Positions 1 to 10,713 of a stretch of 64,000 nt of DNA are shown piece after piece. The notes below the pieces were generated by a model, which was given only the letters and a program-made list of their open reading frames with translations, ran no database searches and was not told the DNA's origin. Positions within the stretch are counted from its first letter, which is position 1; each line of letters starts with the position of its first letter. The stretch is from positions 210,387,888-210,451,887 of the forward strand of contig CM022301.1 of assembly GCA_011799875.1 (NCBI GenBank), read 5' to 3'. The position numbers and the translations under genes were made by a program. This DNA is from Thinopyrum elongatum. Taxonomy: Eukaryota; Streptophyta; Magnoliopsida; Poales; Poaceae.

Positions 1-722
1 CGGGAGAGAGGGGTAGAGAGCCCCCCTCCTTCTTATTCTTCCTTGGACTCCCCCCTAGATGGGAGGAGGGTTTCCCCTCTAGTCCATGGCCTCCATGGCG
101 GTGGAGGGGCGAGAGCCCCTCCGAGATTGGATCTCTCTCTCTCTCTGTTCTCTTCTCTTTCGCGTTCCTGTTTTCTGGCCCTTCACCGTTTCTTAAATTC
201 CCGGAGATCCGTAACTTCGATTGGGCTGAAATTTTGAGGGGATTTTTACCCATAAATTATCTTTCTTGCGGCGAAAGAAGGGAAACAACCACCTTACGAG
301 GTGCCCACTACCCATCAGGGCCCCCCTGGCGCGCCCTGGTGCCTAGTGGCCCCCTCGAGCACCGTCTTGCATTGATTCTTCTTCCGAAAATTCACATATA
401 TTCCAAAAAAATCTCCGTAAAATTTTGTTGCGTTTGGACTTCATTTGATATGGATATTCTACGAAACAAAAAACATACAACAAACATGAACTGGCACTGG
501 GCACTGGATCAATATGTTAGTCAAATAAATCATACTCCCTCCGTCCCAAAATAAGTGACTCAACTTTGTACTAGCTTTAGTACAAAGTCAGTACAAAGTC
601 AGTACAAAGTTGAGTCACTTATTTTGGGATGGAGGGAGTATAAATTATTGCCAAAAGTATGTGAAAGTTGTATAATATTGGCATGGAACAATAAAAAAAT
701 ATAGATACGATGGAGACGTATG
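1..722 (-). mobile_element. Athila-type Gypsy LTR, cut by window edge
   Basis: This stretch aligns by eye with the LTRs at 56508-58039 and 62526-64000. Shared landmarks are the ggttt-cccct/C-rich start, the 'cactgggcactggatcaatatg' region and the terminal 'gagacgtat'. The outer end is at about 722, where the expected GACGTATCA reads GACGTATGA, so the terminal dinucleotide is mutated. In element orientation (minus strand) this is the LTR start. Whether it belongs to a full element or a solo LTR cannot be told because the other end is outside the window. It interrupts the antisense ORF of the Tat element to its right. Confidence 0.8.
535..638. mobile_element. Stowaway MITE (Tc1/mariner type)
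   Basis: A 104-bp palindromic element starts CTCCCTCCGTCCCAAAATAA and ends with the near-perfect inverse, flanked by TA on both sides (533-534 and 639-640). The terminal CTCCCTCCGT and the TA duplication are the Stowaway hallmark. The middle contains a short direct repeat of 'agtacaaagt'. It sits inside the LTR, which is otherwise continuous across the insertion when compared with the copy near 57950. Confidence 0.92.
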
Positions 723-723
723 A

Positions 724-1143
724 GCGGGCTATGAGCAGGAGAAGGCATTCTGGCGGCAGTTCCCGGAGCCGCCGTCGGTGCAGCTGCTAAACCATCGAAT
801 GAAGCAGCTGGCAGAGTTATTCCGCATAGTAAGGCCGGCACTCTAGGACCTCTGCATCAGGCTGTGGCCCACCGAAACCTTGCCGACCAGCCTCTTCGGC
901 CTCCTTGCTCGGCTGCGGGTTGCTGCCCCGCAGGTGGACCGCTGGAAGTGGTCTGCGTGCTTTGAAGGAGCACGGTGGGCATATGCATGCATGAAGACAT
1001 GCTTCCAAAAGGTGGATGCAATGACCATTTCTGCGGGACCTGCTGAAGGGAAGCATCACATCGTGGTAGAATTCTTTTACGAGGTAGCAGAGGGTGCCCG
1101 GACGACCGAAGTCATGTGTCCAAAGGACACTTTGTATTTCTAG
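724..1143 (+). pseudogene. Antisense additional ORF (aORF) of the Tat element, 5'-truncated
   Basis: The plus-strand frame reads from about 724 to the stop at 1141-1143, with an in-frame TAG at 844-846. The C-terminal half has the features RWKWSACFEGARWAYACMK and a later HHIVVEFFYEVAEGA stretch. It resembles unclassified retrotransposon proteins annotated in grass Tat elements, which lie antisense to gag-pol near the 3' LTR. The N-terminus is lost at the junction with the LTR ending at 722. Its function is unknown and no catalytic motif is recognisable. Lineage assignment is from memory of the family pattern; a protein search would settle it. Confidence 0.5.
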
Positions 1144-2060
1144 TGGGCACCTCGGGAAACCGAGGTGTTTGGGATATAAAAAACTATCTTTTGGTGGAAT
1201 GAGTATGGCTTGAAATTCTCTCATTTAATTGTATTTGTTTAATTAGTTTATCCTCCTGTGCAACTGTGTGTAACTGAAAGTGGCCAGTCGTCGACTTCTG
1301 CCCCAATGTAGAATATACAGAGGGTGTTCCTTGAGGCATCTCTAACCCTTAGCCAGCGTATCGTCACCCAGAGGCGGTCTGTGCTCATAGGAACTAGGCA
1401 ATCAGACTATAATAGCTTTATAACTTACACTTAGTCATAGGAGTTTGACTGTGGGGGCTGATGATGAGCCCCCGGTGTGTGAAGTGGTCGGCTTTAGTAA
1501 GCCGAGGTCGACACCTTTACGCACTTCGGCTAATGTAAAAAAGAAGCCCTTCGTTTGACATGGGTGATCTCTATCGTCACATCGCTTAACGTGGTGTTCG
1601 GGTTGCCGACCAGTTTCCGCTTAATTACCTAGATAGTCAGTTTTCGGCTTTCTCCACTGAGGTGCTCAACCAATTGAATTGACGGCACTATCGCAGCGGT
1701 TCTCCCGATACACCCTTAGCCGAATTTAGGGAACATAAGAGGTACACATAGGAGCCGGGCAACCCAACTATTGACCAAAATCTAGGTTTGAAACTGATGC
1801 ATATAAAGCAAAATACGAGACGCCGAGTACTTTGGACTTGTATTTAAAGGTACGGGAACGGAGCCCTTTGAACAATTGTATCTTAAAGGCTTTCTTGTAG
1901 CTCGAAGGCAATGCTTGTACAGAAATACAATAAGGACCTTAAATGGCATGATTTCTTTATTGTATAACTTCAAGATTTACATGCCAAGTTGCAACGAGAG
2001 GAACTAAAAGAATACACTGTAGGAAAATAGAGGAAGGAAGAAAAAATAGGGCGGATATTA
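1144..2060. other. Non-coding spacer of the Tat element
   Basis: No credible ORF. The stretch lies between the antisense ORF and the end of the protease-region frame and probably represents the 3' untranslated internal region of the element. It includes a short inverted repeat, 'cacctcgg...ccgaggtg', at 1147-1169. Nothing else is recognised. Confidence 0.5.
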
Positions 2061-3278
2061 TCATCGGGCTACAGAAACCCGGCCCGCACCTGCCGCACGC
2101 CTGCACTTCTGATCTGTTGACCAGCTTGTCATCGTTGATAGCAAGGACTGAAGAGGACTAATGCTATCTCGGCCCTTTATACGCTTGAAGCGTTTCTTGG
2201 CTGAGCCCTTTGAAAGAGGTCTTTGTACATATCCGTTGTGTGGTTGAGGCACGTCAGCATGATTGTTATTGGTGAGCTCTATGACAGAACTTGGCAGATG
2301 TTGAAGCTCGAAGCTGCATCGTTGCTCGATCAAGCCGATCCATGTTTTCGTAAATTTTGGCTCCTCGACGCCCCAGGGAATTTTTAGTGCAAAGTTATGC
2401 ACCTTGGGGATGTAATGCCCCATCCAGGGAGAGCGTGCGAGGAACCCGTACCCCTATTTAGGGTGTGGGGGTATGAGGCCGAGGTCGACTTGTGCGGCCC
2501 GCATGTACTTCGAAGAGCTGGCAGTACACTTACTGCTGCGGGCGGCCTCCTCGGATGCTTGCACCTCGATTGCGAAGGCCGTGGTCTTCCCCTCCATCCG
2601 GAGTGAGCATTCAGTGTTACCATTTACTATGATAACGCTGTTAGGTCCTGGCATTTTAAGCTTGAGATAAGCGTAATGCGGGACTGCATTAAAGCGTGCA
2701 AAAGCTGTGCGCCCCAGGAGCACATGGTATCCATTGCGGAAGGGGACGATGTCGAAGATTAATTCCTCGCTCCTGAAGTTTTTGGGTGACCCAGAGAGTA
2801 CCTCCAGAGTGACCGTTCCGGTGAAGCGGGCTTCTATGCGTGGAATGACACCTTTGAAGGTGGTGGTGCTTGGCTTGATTCGAGAGGAGTCGATGCCCAT
2901 CTTCCTAACCGTGTCCTCATAGATTAAGTTGAGGCTGCTTCCTCCGTCCATAAGGACACGTGTCAGATGATAGTCATCGATAATTGGGTCCAGGACGAGT
3001 GATGCCGATCCGCCATGCCTGATGCTAGTCAGATGATCATGCTTGTAAAATGTGATCGGGTAAGCCGACCACGTGTTGAACTTCGAGGCGACTGGCTCTA
3101 GCGCGTAGATGTCCCGAAGTACATGCTTCCTCTTCCTCTTGGGGATGTGGGTAACATAGATCATACTGACCTCTGTTACCTCATTAGGGAACTTCTTTTG
3201 GCCTCCATTGTTGGGCCGCCGAGGTTCATCCTCGTCTTTACTACGACTTTGGGTTTTACTTTGACCTTCCGTCGCCAC
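2061..3278 (-). pseudogene. Gypsy aspartic protease region (Tat element)
   Basis: Frame 3278-2454 carries the retroviral-type aspartic protease signature VLMDGGSSLNLIY (DGGS in place of the usual DTG/DSG) and a downstream VLLGRTAF segment, which fits a pepsin-like flap and C-terminal part. After the stop following HPK (2454) the same frame stays open to 2061, so one nonsense codon separates the two parts. The upstream gag frame is offset, indicating a frameshift near 3290-3310. The expected reverse transcriptase does not follow. The enzyme would process the gag-pol polyprotein inside virus-like particles; this copy cannot be functional. Confidence 0.7.
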
Positions 3279-3290
3279 CTTGCCAGCCTA

Positions 3291-5721
3291 CTTGAAGACC
3301 CAGCAATTCCTATTGGTGTGGGTCGCGGTTTGTCCTGGGTGCCATGGATTTGGCACGGCCGATCCAGGATCAGGTCTAGCTGGCTACGGTCCATCCTTAT
3401 TTCCTTTAAAGGGCTTCCTTTTCTGTCCGGACCTAGGTCCGGTTCACCCCACATTGACTGCGGCGTCCTCAGTGTCACTCCTGCATTTTTATGCCTACGC
3501 TTATTTTTATTGCGTTTAGACTTTCCATTGGTGTCGCGCATTTCCGAGGTGCCTACTTTGCCGTTATGGGTACTTTGGGTGAGCCAGCTGTCTTCTCCCG
3601 CACAAAAGTGGGTCATTAGTGACGTGATGGCTACCATGGTCCTCGGCTTGTCTTGGCCCAGCTGGCGGGCAAGCCATCCATCTTGAATGTTTTTCTTGAA
3701 CACCATGATGGCTTCAGCATCGGAGCAGTCTATGATCTGGTTCTTTTTAGTAAGGAACCTATTCTAGAACTTCCGAGCTGATTGGCCTAGCTGCTGGGTG
3801 ACATGGCTGAGGTCATCAGCGTCCGGAGGCCAGACGTAAGTGCCCTGATAATTTGCCCGAAAAGCGTCTTCAAGGGCTTCCCAGCTGCCAATAGAATGAA
3901 GAGGCAAGCTGTTGAGCCAATGCCTAGCCGGCCTCTTTAGTTTGAGCGGCAAGTATTTGATGGCGTGGAGGTCATCCCCATTGGCCATATGTATGTGGAG
4001 AAGGAAATCTTTAATCCACACTGCTAGGTCCGTGGTGCCATCATATGATTCTATATTGATGGGTTGAAACCCTTCTGGAAATTGGTGTTCCGTGACCCTA
4101 TCCATAAAACAGATGGGGTGAGCTGGACCTCGAAATCGGGTGGTATCCTGTCGGAGGTCGGGGGAGAGCCGTGTGTAGGCTTGATCTTGGGCGCGGCCGT
4201 TCCTGTCCATCCACGCATCATAGTCGTCCATCCCGGTGAACGCGCGTCCTCTTGAGCCGTAGATGGATTGAGAAGGTGCCCTATTTGCATCAATGTGACA
4301 TCGAACGTCATGAGGATCTAAGTAATCCATGGGGTCCTTGCCATAATGGCGTGGAGCCGGTTGAGAGTTGATATTTTCCTGCATTGGCTTGTCGCGACCT
4401 CTAGGGGGCTGGTCAGGCTGATCGGCGGCTAGTTCTTCATCAAACTCCGGTAGCAGACGCCTACGTGGATATGATTTCAGCATGCTACAATGATGGTCTT
4501 CTAGGCCTTTCTTGGTTGAGAGCACTTCAACCCACTTTTCATTCAGTGCGTCTGTGTTAGCCTGCAGTAGCTGCTGCTTGCACTTAATGCTCCGAGCAGT
4601 GGCGATGAGGTGCCGTCGAAAGCGTTCTTGTTCAAAAGGGTCTTCGGGGACGATGTAGTCCTCAGTGCCGAGGCTCTCATCCTCCTCAGACTTCAGCATA
4701 TAATTGTCGTCGGCCCCTTCAAAGAGGTCGTCGGGATCTAAGTCCTCGGGGTTTCCTTTAGGAGTGCCGTCCTGTGTCGGGGAGGCTTGAAAGTCCTCTC
4801 CGGTGTTATCGACATCGCCTGCTGATGCTCGCCGTTATTGGCGATGACATCATTGTTGTTGGATTCCCGATTGTTACCCCTTCTATGCCTACGTCAACAC
4901 CTCGGAGGAGTTAGGGGTGTCCACCATGTAGACATCATTGGTGGAAGTTGGAGTCCACCTGCCCGTGTTTAACAGGGGCAAATTGTTTTGTGCGGGGCCA
5001 TCATCGTCTTCATCCATATCCGTGGCCTCGTAGTCCAGCACATCGGTCAAATCATCGACCGTGACAACTAGGTGGGTGGTGGGTGGGATTTAGATTTCCG
5101 GATCATTGGCTTTAAGTCCGATCTGGTCATAAACTGAAGTCTTGCCATCTAAGATAGACATTCTTTGAATATGGTCAAGCATCTCATTGAGGTGAGACAA
5201 TTCCTCGGAATTCATGGCCTGGCTATAGGCGGGGCTGACTCGAAGTGTGCCCGGCATATAATTTGGTGTGTTTTTAGTGTAAATGGGATCCATGAGTGAT
5301 CCTAGATCTTGTGTCATGGTCGGCTCTAAGCCTGATACAGCTTTAGAAGTGGAGGCCAGATCTATGTCCAGGCCGGAGACTGAGGGGGGACCGTGCGGAG
5401 TTGTCATGCCGGGCTCTCTGGTGGCGCCGCGGGTCCTAGCCCGATGTCCTTGGGAGAGATCGGTTCCGGAATCAAGCCCCCGGAGCCGGATAGGTCCTCA
5501 ATCCGTCCGGGTGTCCAGCCTGACAGGATGACTTTGCCACCGGAATCCTTGGTGTATTCGAGGCCGCCAAAGGTCACGATCCGACCTGGGGCGTAGTTTT
5601 TGACGGAGGCCAGATGGCCAGTCGAATCAACACAAAAGATCATGTTGCCAAACATGAAGAGCTGACTGGGGGAGTAAACGCTCCCACAGCCGTTGCCGCA
5701 GTTGATCTGCAGATGAGCCAT
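3291..5721 (-). pseudogene. Tat-lineage gag, fragmented
   Basis: The likely start is the ATG at 5721, just inside the 5' LTR, followed by open pieces at 5721-5404, 5407-5090, 4699-3764 and 3706-3290 separated by frameshifts or stops. The piece ending at 3764 contains the retrotransposon gag core: FPEGFQPINIESYDGTTD, the downstream KYLPLKLKRPARHWLNSLP and the region around EDAFRANYQGTY. The basic stretch KRNKNKRRHKN follows at about 3540. The stop at 3764 is in frame with the next piece. Gag forms the particle shell; this copy is dead. Confidence 0.75.
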
Positions 5722-5768
5722 CGATCCTTTTGTTGACCCCACATCGGAACTCTCAATGAAAGCACAAG

Positions 5769-6256
5769 TGTCAGCGTAAAAAACGGCAGACCTCGGGGTA
5801 GGGGGTCCCGAGTAGTGGATCTCGGACATATGGTAACAGGAACAGGGAGACGATGTTTACCCAGGTTCTGGCTCACTTAGTGGAGGTAAAACCCTATGTC
5901 CTGCTCTTGTTTATATTGATATATATGTATCAAGTACAGAGTTGATCTACCTCGAGATCGTGAGATGTGGTCTAACCCTAAGCCTAGGTGAATGATATTG
6001 CGTTGATGTCCCCTCTACGGGCTAAACCCCTTGGCTTATATATACGCCAGGTAGGGTATCTAGGGTTACAAGGTCAGTATCTAGGCATAGGGCAGTAGGA
6101 GAAGTCTTGGAGTATATGACAAGTCTTCGATAGATGCAGTCTTGATTACGCCCTCTGCGTACAGCCTCCAGAGTCCTTCTTGTGAATGAATGAGGGCCCA
6201 TCGGCCCAATCTGAGGAACATGGGCCGACTAGGTTAGTACCCCCTACTCTAGGACA
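5769..6256 (-). repeat. 5' LTR of the Tat element
   Basis: On the minus strand the LTR starts TGTCCTAGAGTAGGGGG and ends GCTGACA, with TG...CA termini and 488 bp. It is followed by 'cttgtgctttcattgagag', the PBS-proximal sequence typical of this group, then the gag ATG 48 nt inside. The 3' LTR is not present in the window, so no TSD can be checked. Confidence 0.75.
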
Positions 6257-6997
6257 CCATCACCCTCCATGTGGACAAGTGTGCTGGTGTGGGTTTTGTT
6301 TTATCTGAGACAAAATAAAAAATGATGTCAAGTACAATTAAGAAATATTACACAAGATATGAAAATAGAATGAATCAATAAACTAAAATCCACAATGAGG
6401 TGTAATACCTTAATCAATTTGCTCTTTAGCATACGGGGTGTAACAGCCTCCACCTACACCTATCATATGGGCAATGAACAGTGAACCTTGTTGGCTCACT
6501 CCTATCAATCTCATAATCATTTTGAGTGAGAATGCAATGTGTAGTCACTGCATTACGACAGTCCACCATCAATTCGAATATGGTGCCTGGAGTAAGCTGA
6601 GGATATTCCCTATTGCACTCAATTGTTGGCATGTCGTCACCATCGTATTCATCTAAAACTAAGCTGTCAATGTTCTTATCCCTCTCTTCATTGTCAGTGT
6701 CATCAAATCTAGCATGACTGCTGGGCTCCTCTGGATATTCATCTTCCATTTCTTGCTGACTGACTGTATCTACCAGTTCAGGGTACATCATCTCATCCTC
6801 ATCATCAAGTCGAAGCACTTCCTCATCAAGCTCATCTTCTTCTACAACAGCTGCAGAAGGGACAGGAGAAGCAGCAGTACTAGCGGTACCAGAAGCGGCA
6901 GTAGACATGAAGGGCACACCAAAAATACTTTCCGCCGCTGCAAGCTTCTGTTCCCGTGATATCCCATCTTGGGGCCTTTTTCGGCACTCCGCTGGAG
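6257..6997 (-). pseudogene. Mutator-like (MULE) transposase N-terminal fragment
   Basis: The minus-strand frame at 6960-6426 has a long acidic, low-complexity N-terminus (EEDELDEEVLRLDDEDEMMY) followed by a segment with NAVTTHCILTQNDYEIDRSE and CPYDRCRWRL. This matches the N-terminal DNA-binding domain of plant MuDR-type transposases (DBD_Tnp_Mut). The C...CRW zinc-binding-like residues are present. The catalytic DDE domain is absent and no terminal inverted repeat is visible, so it is a fragment. The right edge is a junction with an LTR at about 6998. Confidence 0.72.
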
Positions 6998-8094
6998 GGG
7001 GATTCAATCACGGAGGGCCTCTACACCAACCTTGCTGCTCTTTCGATGATGTGTGAGTAGTTTACCACAGACCTATGGGTCCATAACTAGTAGCTAGATG
7101 GCTTCTTCTCTCTCTTTGATCTTCAATACAATGTTCTCCTCGATGTTCTTGGAGATCTATTCGATGTAATCTTCTTTTGCGGTGCGTTTGCTGAGATTCG
7201 ATGAATTATGGATTTATGATCAGATTATGTATGAATATTATTTGAGTCTTTTCTGAACTCTTTTATGCATGATTGAGATAGCTTTGTATTTCTGTCCAAT
7301 CTATCGATTTGGTTTGGCGTACTAGATTGGATTTTCTTGCAATGGGAGAGGTGCTTTGTGATGGGTTCAATCTTGCGGTGTCCTCACCCAGTGACAGAAG
7401 GGGTAGGGAGGCACGTATTGTATTGTTGCCATTAAGGATAAAAAGATGGGGTTTATATCATACTGCTTGAGTTTATCCCTCTACATCATGTCATCGTGCT
7501 TAAGGCGTTACTCTGTTCTTATGAACTTAATACTCTAGATGCAGGCAGGAGTCGGTCGATGTGTGGAGTAATAGTAGTAGATGCAGAATCATTTCGGTCT
7601 ACTTGTCACGGACGTGATGCCTATATTCATGATCATTGCCTTAGATGTCTTCATAATTATGCACGTTTCTATCAATTGCTCAACAGTAATTAGTTTACCC
7701 ATCGTATGTTTTCTTCAAGAGAGAAGCCTCTAGTGAAACCTATGGTCCCCAGGTATATTTTCCATCATATAGTTTCAGATCTATAAAACCAAAAACCCAA
7801 AAATACCTTGCTACAATTTATTTATATTTACTTTATTTTACTCTTTTACTTATCTTTTATACCTATCTCTATTAGATCTCACTCTTTTTCGTGACCATGA
7901 AGGGATTGACAACCCCTTTTTCGCGTTGTGTGCAAGTGTTTGTTAGTTTGTGCAGGTGCATATATTGGAGACTTGCTTGTGCCTCCTACTGGATTGATAC
8001 CTTGGTTCTTAACTGAGGGAAATACTTATCTCTACTTTGCTGCATCACCCTTTCCTCTTCAAGGGAAAAATCAATGCAAGCTGAAGAAGTAGCA
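6998..8094 (+). repeat. 5' LTR (left end missing)
   Basis: Homologous on the opposite strand to the LTR at 35886-37563, starting at 'ggagggggattcaatcacgg', and ending GAAGTAGCA just before the PBS. Several hundred bases of LTR start are absent; the Mutator-like fragment abuts instead. The junction at about 6998 is placed by the loss of similarity and could move by a few bases. Confidence 0.75.
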
Positions 8095-8105
8095 GGAAGA
8101 ATTTC

Positions 8106-8123
8106 TGGCGCCGTTGCCAGGGA
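8106..8123 (+). other. PBS complementary to tRNA-Asp 3' end
   Basis: TGGCGCCGTTGCCAGGGA lies 11 bases after the LTR end. It matches the complement of the plant tRNA-Asp(GTC) 3' end (...CCCGGCAACGGCGCCA) with one mismatch. A tRNA-Asp PBS is characteristic of the Athila lineage. Confidence 0.85.
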
Positions 8124-8297
8124 GGTTCTACATCAAGCCTACCCAGTACCTATCATAGACTCTCATCTCTTGCACTTACATTATTTGCCAATTGCCTCTC
8201 ATTTTCCTCTCCCCCACTTCTAAAATGTTTTCAGAAAAACACAAAAAATATTTACCTTTTTATTCCCCTTCTTTCGTTTGTCTTTTCGTTTGCTTGT

Positions 8298-9466
8298 GTG
8301 CTAGATTGCTTACTTGCCTCCATGGCTCAACCCAAGAGCCTTGACTTTTACTATAGAAAGTTGGAAGAAAAATTGAAAATAATACAAAAAGCTTCATGTC
8401 TTTACAATTTGAGCATAATAGTTTCCTTAGGAATGAACTTAAAGAACAAAAAAACTATGATGGAATATATTAATAAAGAGCTTGATGATGTTACTAAGGA
8501 AATATATGGTCTTAAATCCCAATTTGCTCATATTGAAAATTTAGTAGGCCAAATTTCCGATAAGCAAACCACTTTGGTAAATAAGATGGCCGCTAAACCG
8601 AAGTCTTTAAATAAGAATGATGAAGATCTTAAAGTGATTGGTGTGACTCCTATTGAATCTTTGTTTTCTAATATAAAACTTGATAAATATGGGACTGGAG
8701 ATGAGTCAACTTTAGCTAGAAGGCGTCCCAATAATTTGGAGGGTGAAGATTTTAATGAAAAATTGATAAAAGTGGGATTGGCGAGGCCAAAACTTTAAGT
8801 AGTGATGAACCCACTCTTTTGGATTCCAAGGACTTTAATTATGATAATTGCTCTTTAATAGATTGTATTTCCTTGTTGCAATCCATGCTTAATTCACCTC
8901 ATGCTTACAATCAAAATAAGGCTTTTACTAAACATATAGTTGATGCTATGATGAAATCTTTTGAAGAAAAACTTGAGTTGGGAGTTTCAATCCCTAGAAA
9001 GCTTTATGATGAGTGGGAACCTACTATTAAGATTAAAATTAAAGATTATGAGTGCAATGCCTTGTGTGATTTGGGTGCTAGCGTTTCCACTATTCCAAAA
9101 ACTTTATGTGATGTGCTAGGTTTCCATAAATTTGATGATTGTTCTTTGAATTTGCATCTAGCGAATTCCACTATTAAGAAACCTATGGAAAGGATTAATG
9201 ATGTTCTTATTGTTGCAAACAAGAATTATGTGCCCGTAGATTTTATTGTGCTTGATATAGATTGCAATCCTACATGTCCTATTATTCTTGGTAGACCTTT
9301 CCTTAAAACGATTGGTGCAATTATTGATATAAAAGAAGGAAACATTAGATTTCAATTTCCGTTAAGGAAGGGCATGGAACACTTTCCAAGAAAGAAAATT
9401 AAGTTGCCATATGAATCTATTATGAGGGCCACTTATGGATTGCATACCAAAGATGACAATACCTAG
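8298..9466 (+). pseudogene. gag-protease of the non-autonomous Athila-type element
   Basis: The first open piece (8298-8798) matches the C-terminal part of the gag at 29954-30585, including DLKVIGVTPIESLFSNIKLD and LDKYGTGDEST. A frameshift near 8750 separates it from the second piece (about 8766-9466). That piece carries the protease signature CDLGASVSTIP and the later CPIILGRPFL, so it is a retroviral-type aspartic protease ending at a genuine stop (after KDDNT). The N-terminal gag is mostly deleted compared with the other copy. No RT follows the stop. Confidence 0.8.
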
Positions 9467-10171
9467 ATATATGCATTATGCCTAGCTAGGGGCGTTAAAC
9501 AATATTGCTTGTTGGGAGGCAACCCAATTTTTATTTTGTGTTTTTTGTTCCTGTTTTCCAAAAAATACATATTATTACCTCTGTAGTAATTGTGTTTTAG
9601 TGTTTTAATTAGTGTTTGAGCCAAGCAAGACCTTTGGGATGCTTTGGTATATCGTTGATTTGGTTTTGCTGAAAAACAGAAACTTTTCCGTCCAGTAACA
9701 GAATTGTTAAAATTCACTAGAGTGTGGAAAAATTCTGAATTGTTTACACAAGATTTACATATGAATTTCCTCTGTTTTCATAATTTTTCATAATTTTTGG
9801 AGTTACAGAACTATGACTAATATTCTGGTTACTACAGACTGTTCTGTTTTTGACAGATTCTGTTTTCTATGTGTTGCTTGCTTATTTTGATGAATCTATG
9901 GGTAGTATCGGGGGTATGAACCATGGAGAAGTTGGAATACAGTAGATATAACACCAATATAAATTTAGAATGAGTTCACAACAATACCTAAAGTGGTGAT
10001 TTATTTTATTATACTAACGGATCTTACGAGTTTTCTATTGAGTTTTGTGTTGTGAAGTTTTCAAGTTTTGGGTAAAGTTTTGATGGACCACGGAATAAGG
10101 AGTGGTAAGAGCCTAAGCTTGGGGATGCCCAAGGCACCCCAAGGTAATATTCAAGGACAACCAAGCATCTA
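9467..10171 (+). other. 3' non-coding internal region with conserved stem-loops
   Basis: No ORF. Just after the protease stop lies 'gttgggaggcaacccaa' (9511-9527), with a TTGGG/CCCAA stem. At 10118-10143 'cttggggatgcccaaggcaccccaagg' forms a second hairpin. Both modules recur at the equivalent place in the elements at 27169-37563 and 56508-64000. The region is cut short at about 10171, where it fuses to an internal position of the LTR. Confidence 0.65.
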
Positions 10172-10708
10172 AGCTTGTGGAGTAATAGTAGTAGATGCAG
10201 AATTGTTTCGGTCTACTTGTCACGGACGTGATGCCTATATTCATGATCATTGCCTTACACGTCTTCATAATTATGTGCTTTTCTATCAATTGCTCAACAG
10301 TAATTTGTTTACCCACTGTATGTTTTCTTCAAGAGAAAAGCCTCTAGTGAAACCTATGGCCCCCGGGTCTATTTTCCATCATATATTTTCAGATCTATAA
10401 AACCAAAAACCCAAAAACACCTTGCTGCAATTTATTTATATTTACTTTATTTTACTCTTTTACTTATCTTTTATACCTATCACTATTAGACCTCACTCTT
10501 GTTCGTGATCGTGAAGGGATTGACAACCCCTTTTTCGCGTTGTGTGCAAGTGTTTGTTAGTTTGTGCAGGTGCATATATTGGAGACTTGCTTGTGCCTCC
10601 TACAAGATTGATACCTTGGTTCTTAACTGAGGAAAATACTTATCTCTACTTTGCTGCATCACCCTTTCCTCTTCAAGGGAAAAATCGACGCAAGCTCAAG
10701 AAGTAGCA
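10172..10708 (+). repeat. 3' LTR, first two thirds deleted
   Basis: Matches the 5' LTR from 'tggagtaatagtagtagatgcag' to the end 'gaagtagca' with few differences. The deletion joins 'aagcttg' of the 3' non-coding region to the LTR. The TSD candidate GTATT follows at 10709-10713. Confidence 0.85.
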
Positions 10709-10713
10709 GTATT

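Larger units (their letters stand above)
723..6256 (-). mobile_element. Decayed Tat-lineage Ty3/Gypsy retrotransposon
   Basis: Read on the minus strand the order is 5' LTR (6256-5769), gag (from 5721), protease, a non-coding stretch and an extra ORF on the opposite strand (724-1143). No reverse transcriptase, RNase H or integrase is visible between the protease and the spacer, so the copy is deleted for pol or descends from a non-autonomous lineage. The antisense extra ORF near the 3' end is known in grass Tat elements, which supports the lineage call. The 3' LTR is missing: the Athila-type LTR at 1-722 abuts the extra ORF. Frameshifts and stops throughout show that it is old. Confidence 0.75.
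6998..10708 (+). mobile_element. Athila-type gag-protease element, both LTRs truncated
   Basis: Plus-strand order: truncated 5' LTR (6998-8094), PBS (8106-8123), gag-protease (8298-9466), non-coding 3' region (9467-10171) and a 5'-truncated 3' LTR (10172-10708). There is no RT, RNase H or integrase, as in the minus-strand relative at 27169-37563, so this lineage is non-autonomous. The 3' LTR ends AAGTAGCA at 10708 and is followed by GTATT, the probable TSD; the matching left TSD is lost. The insertion lies inside the RT gene of the pol-bearing Athila element that resumes at 10709. Confidence 0.8.

Noticed and set aside
2397..2606. Plus-strand ORFs over the Tat gag-protease region (also 3123-3686, 4064-4255, 5283-5596)
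   Set aside because: Shadows of the minus-strand gag and protease frames, which carry recognisable motifs.
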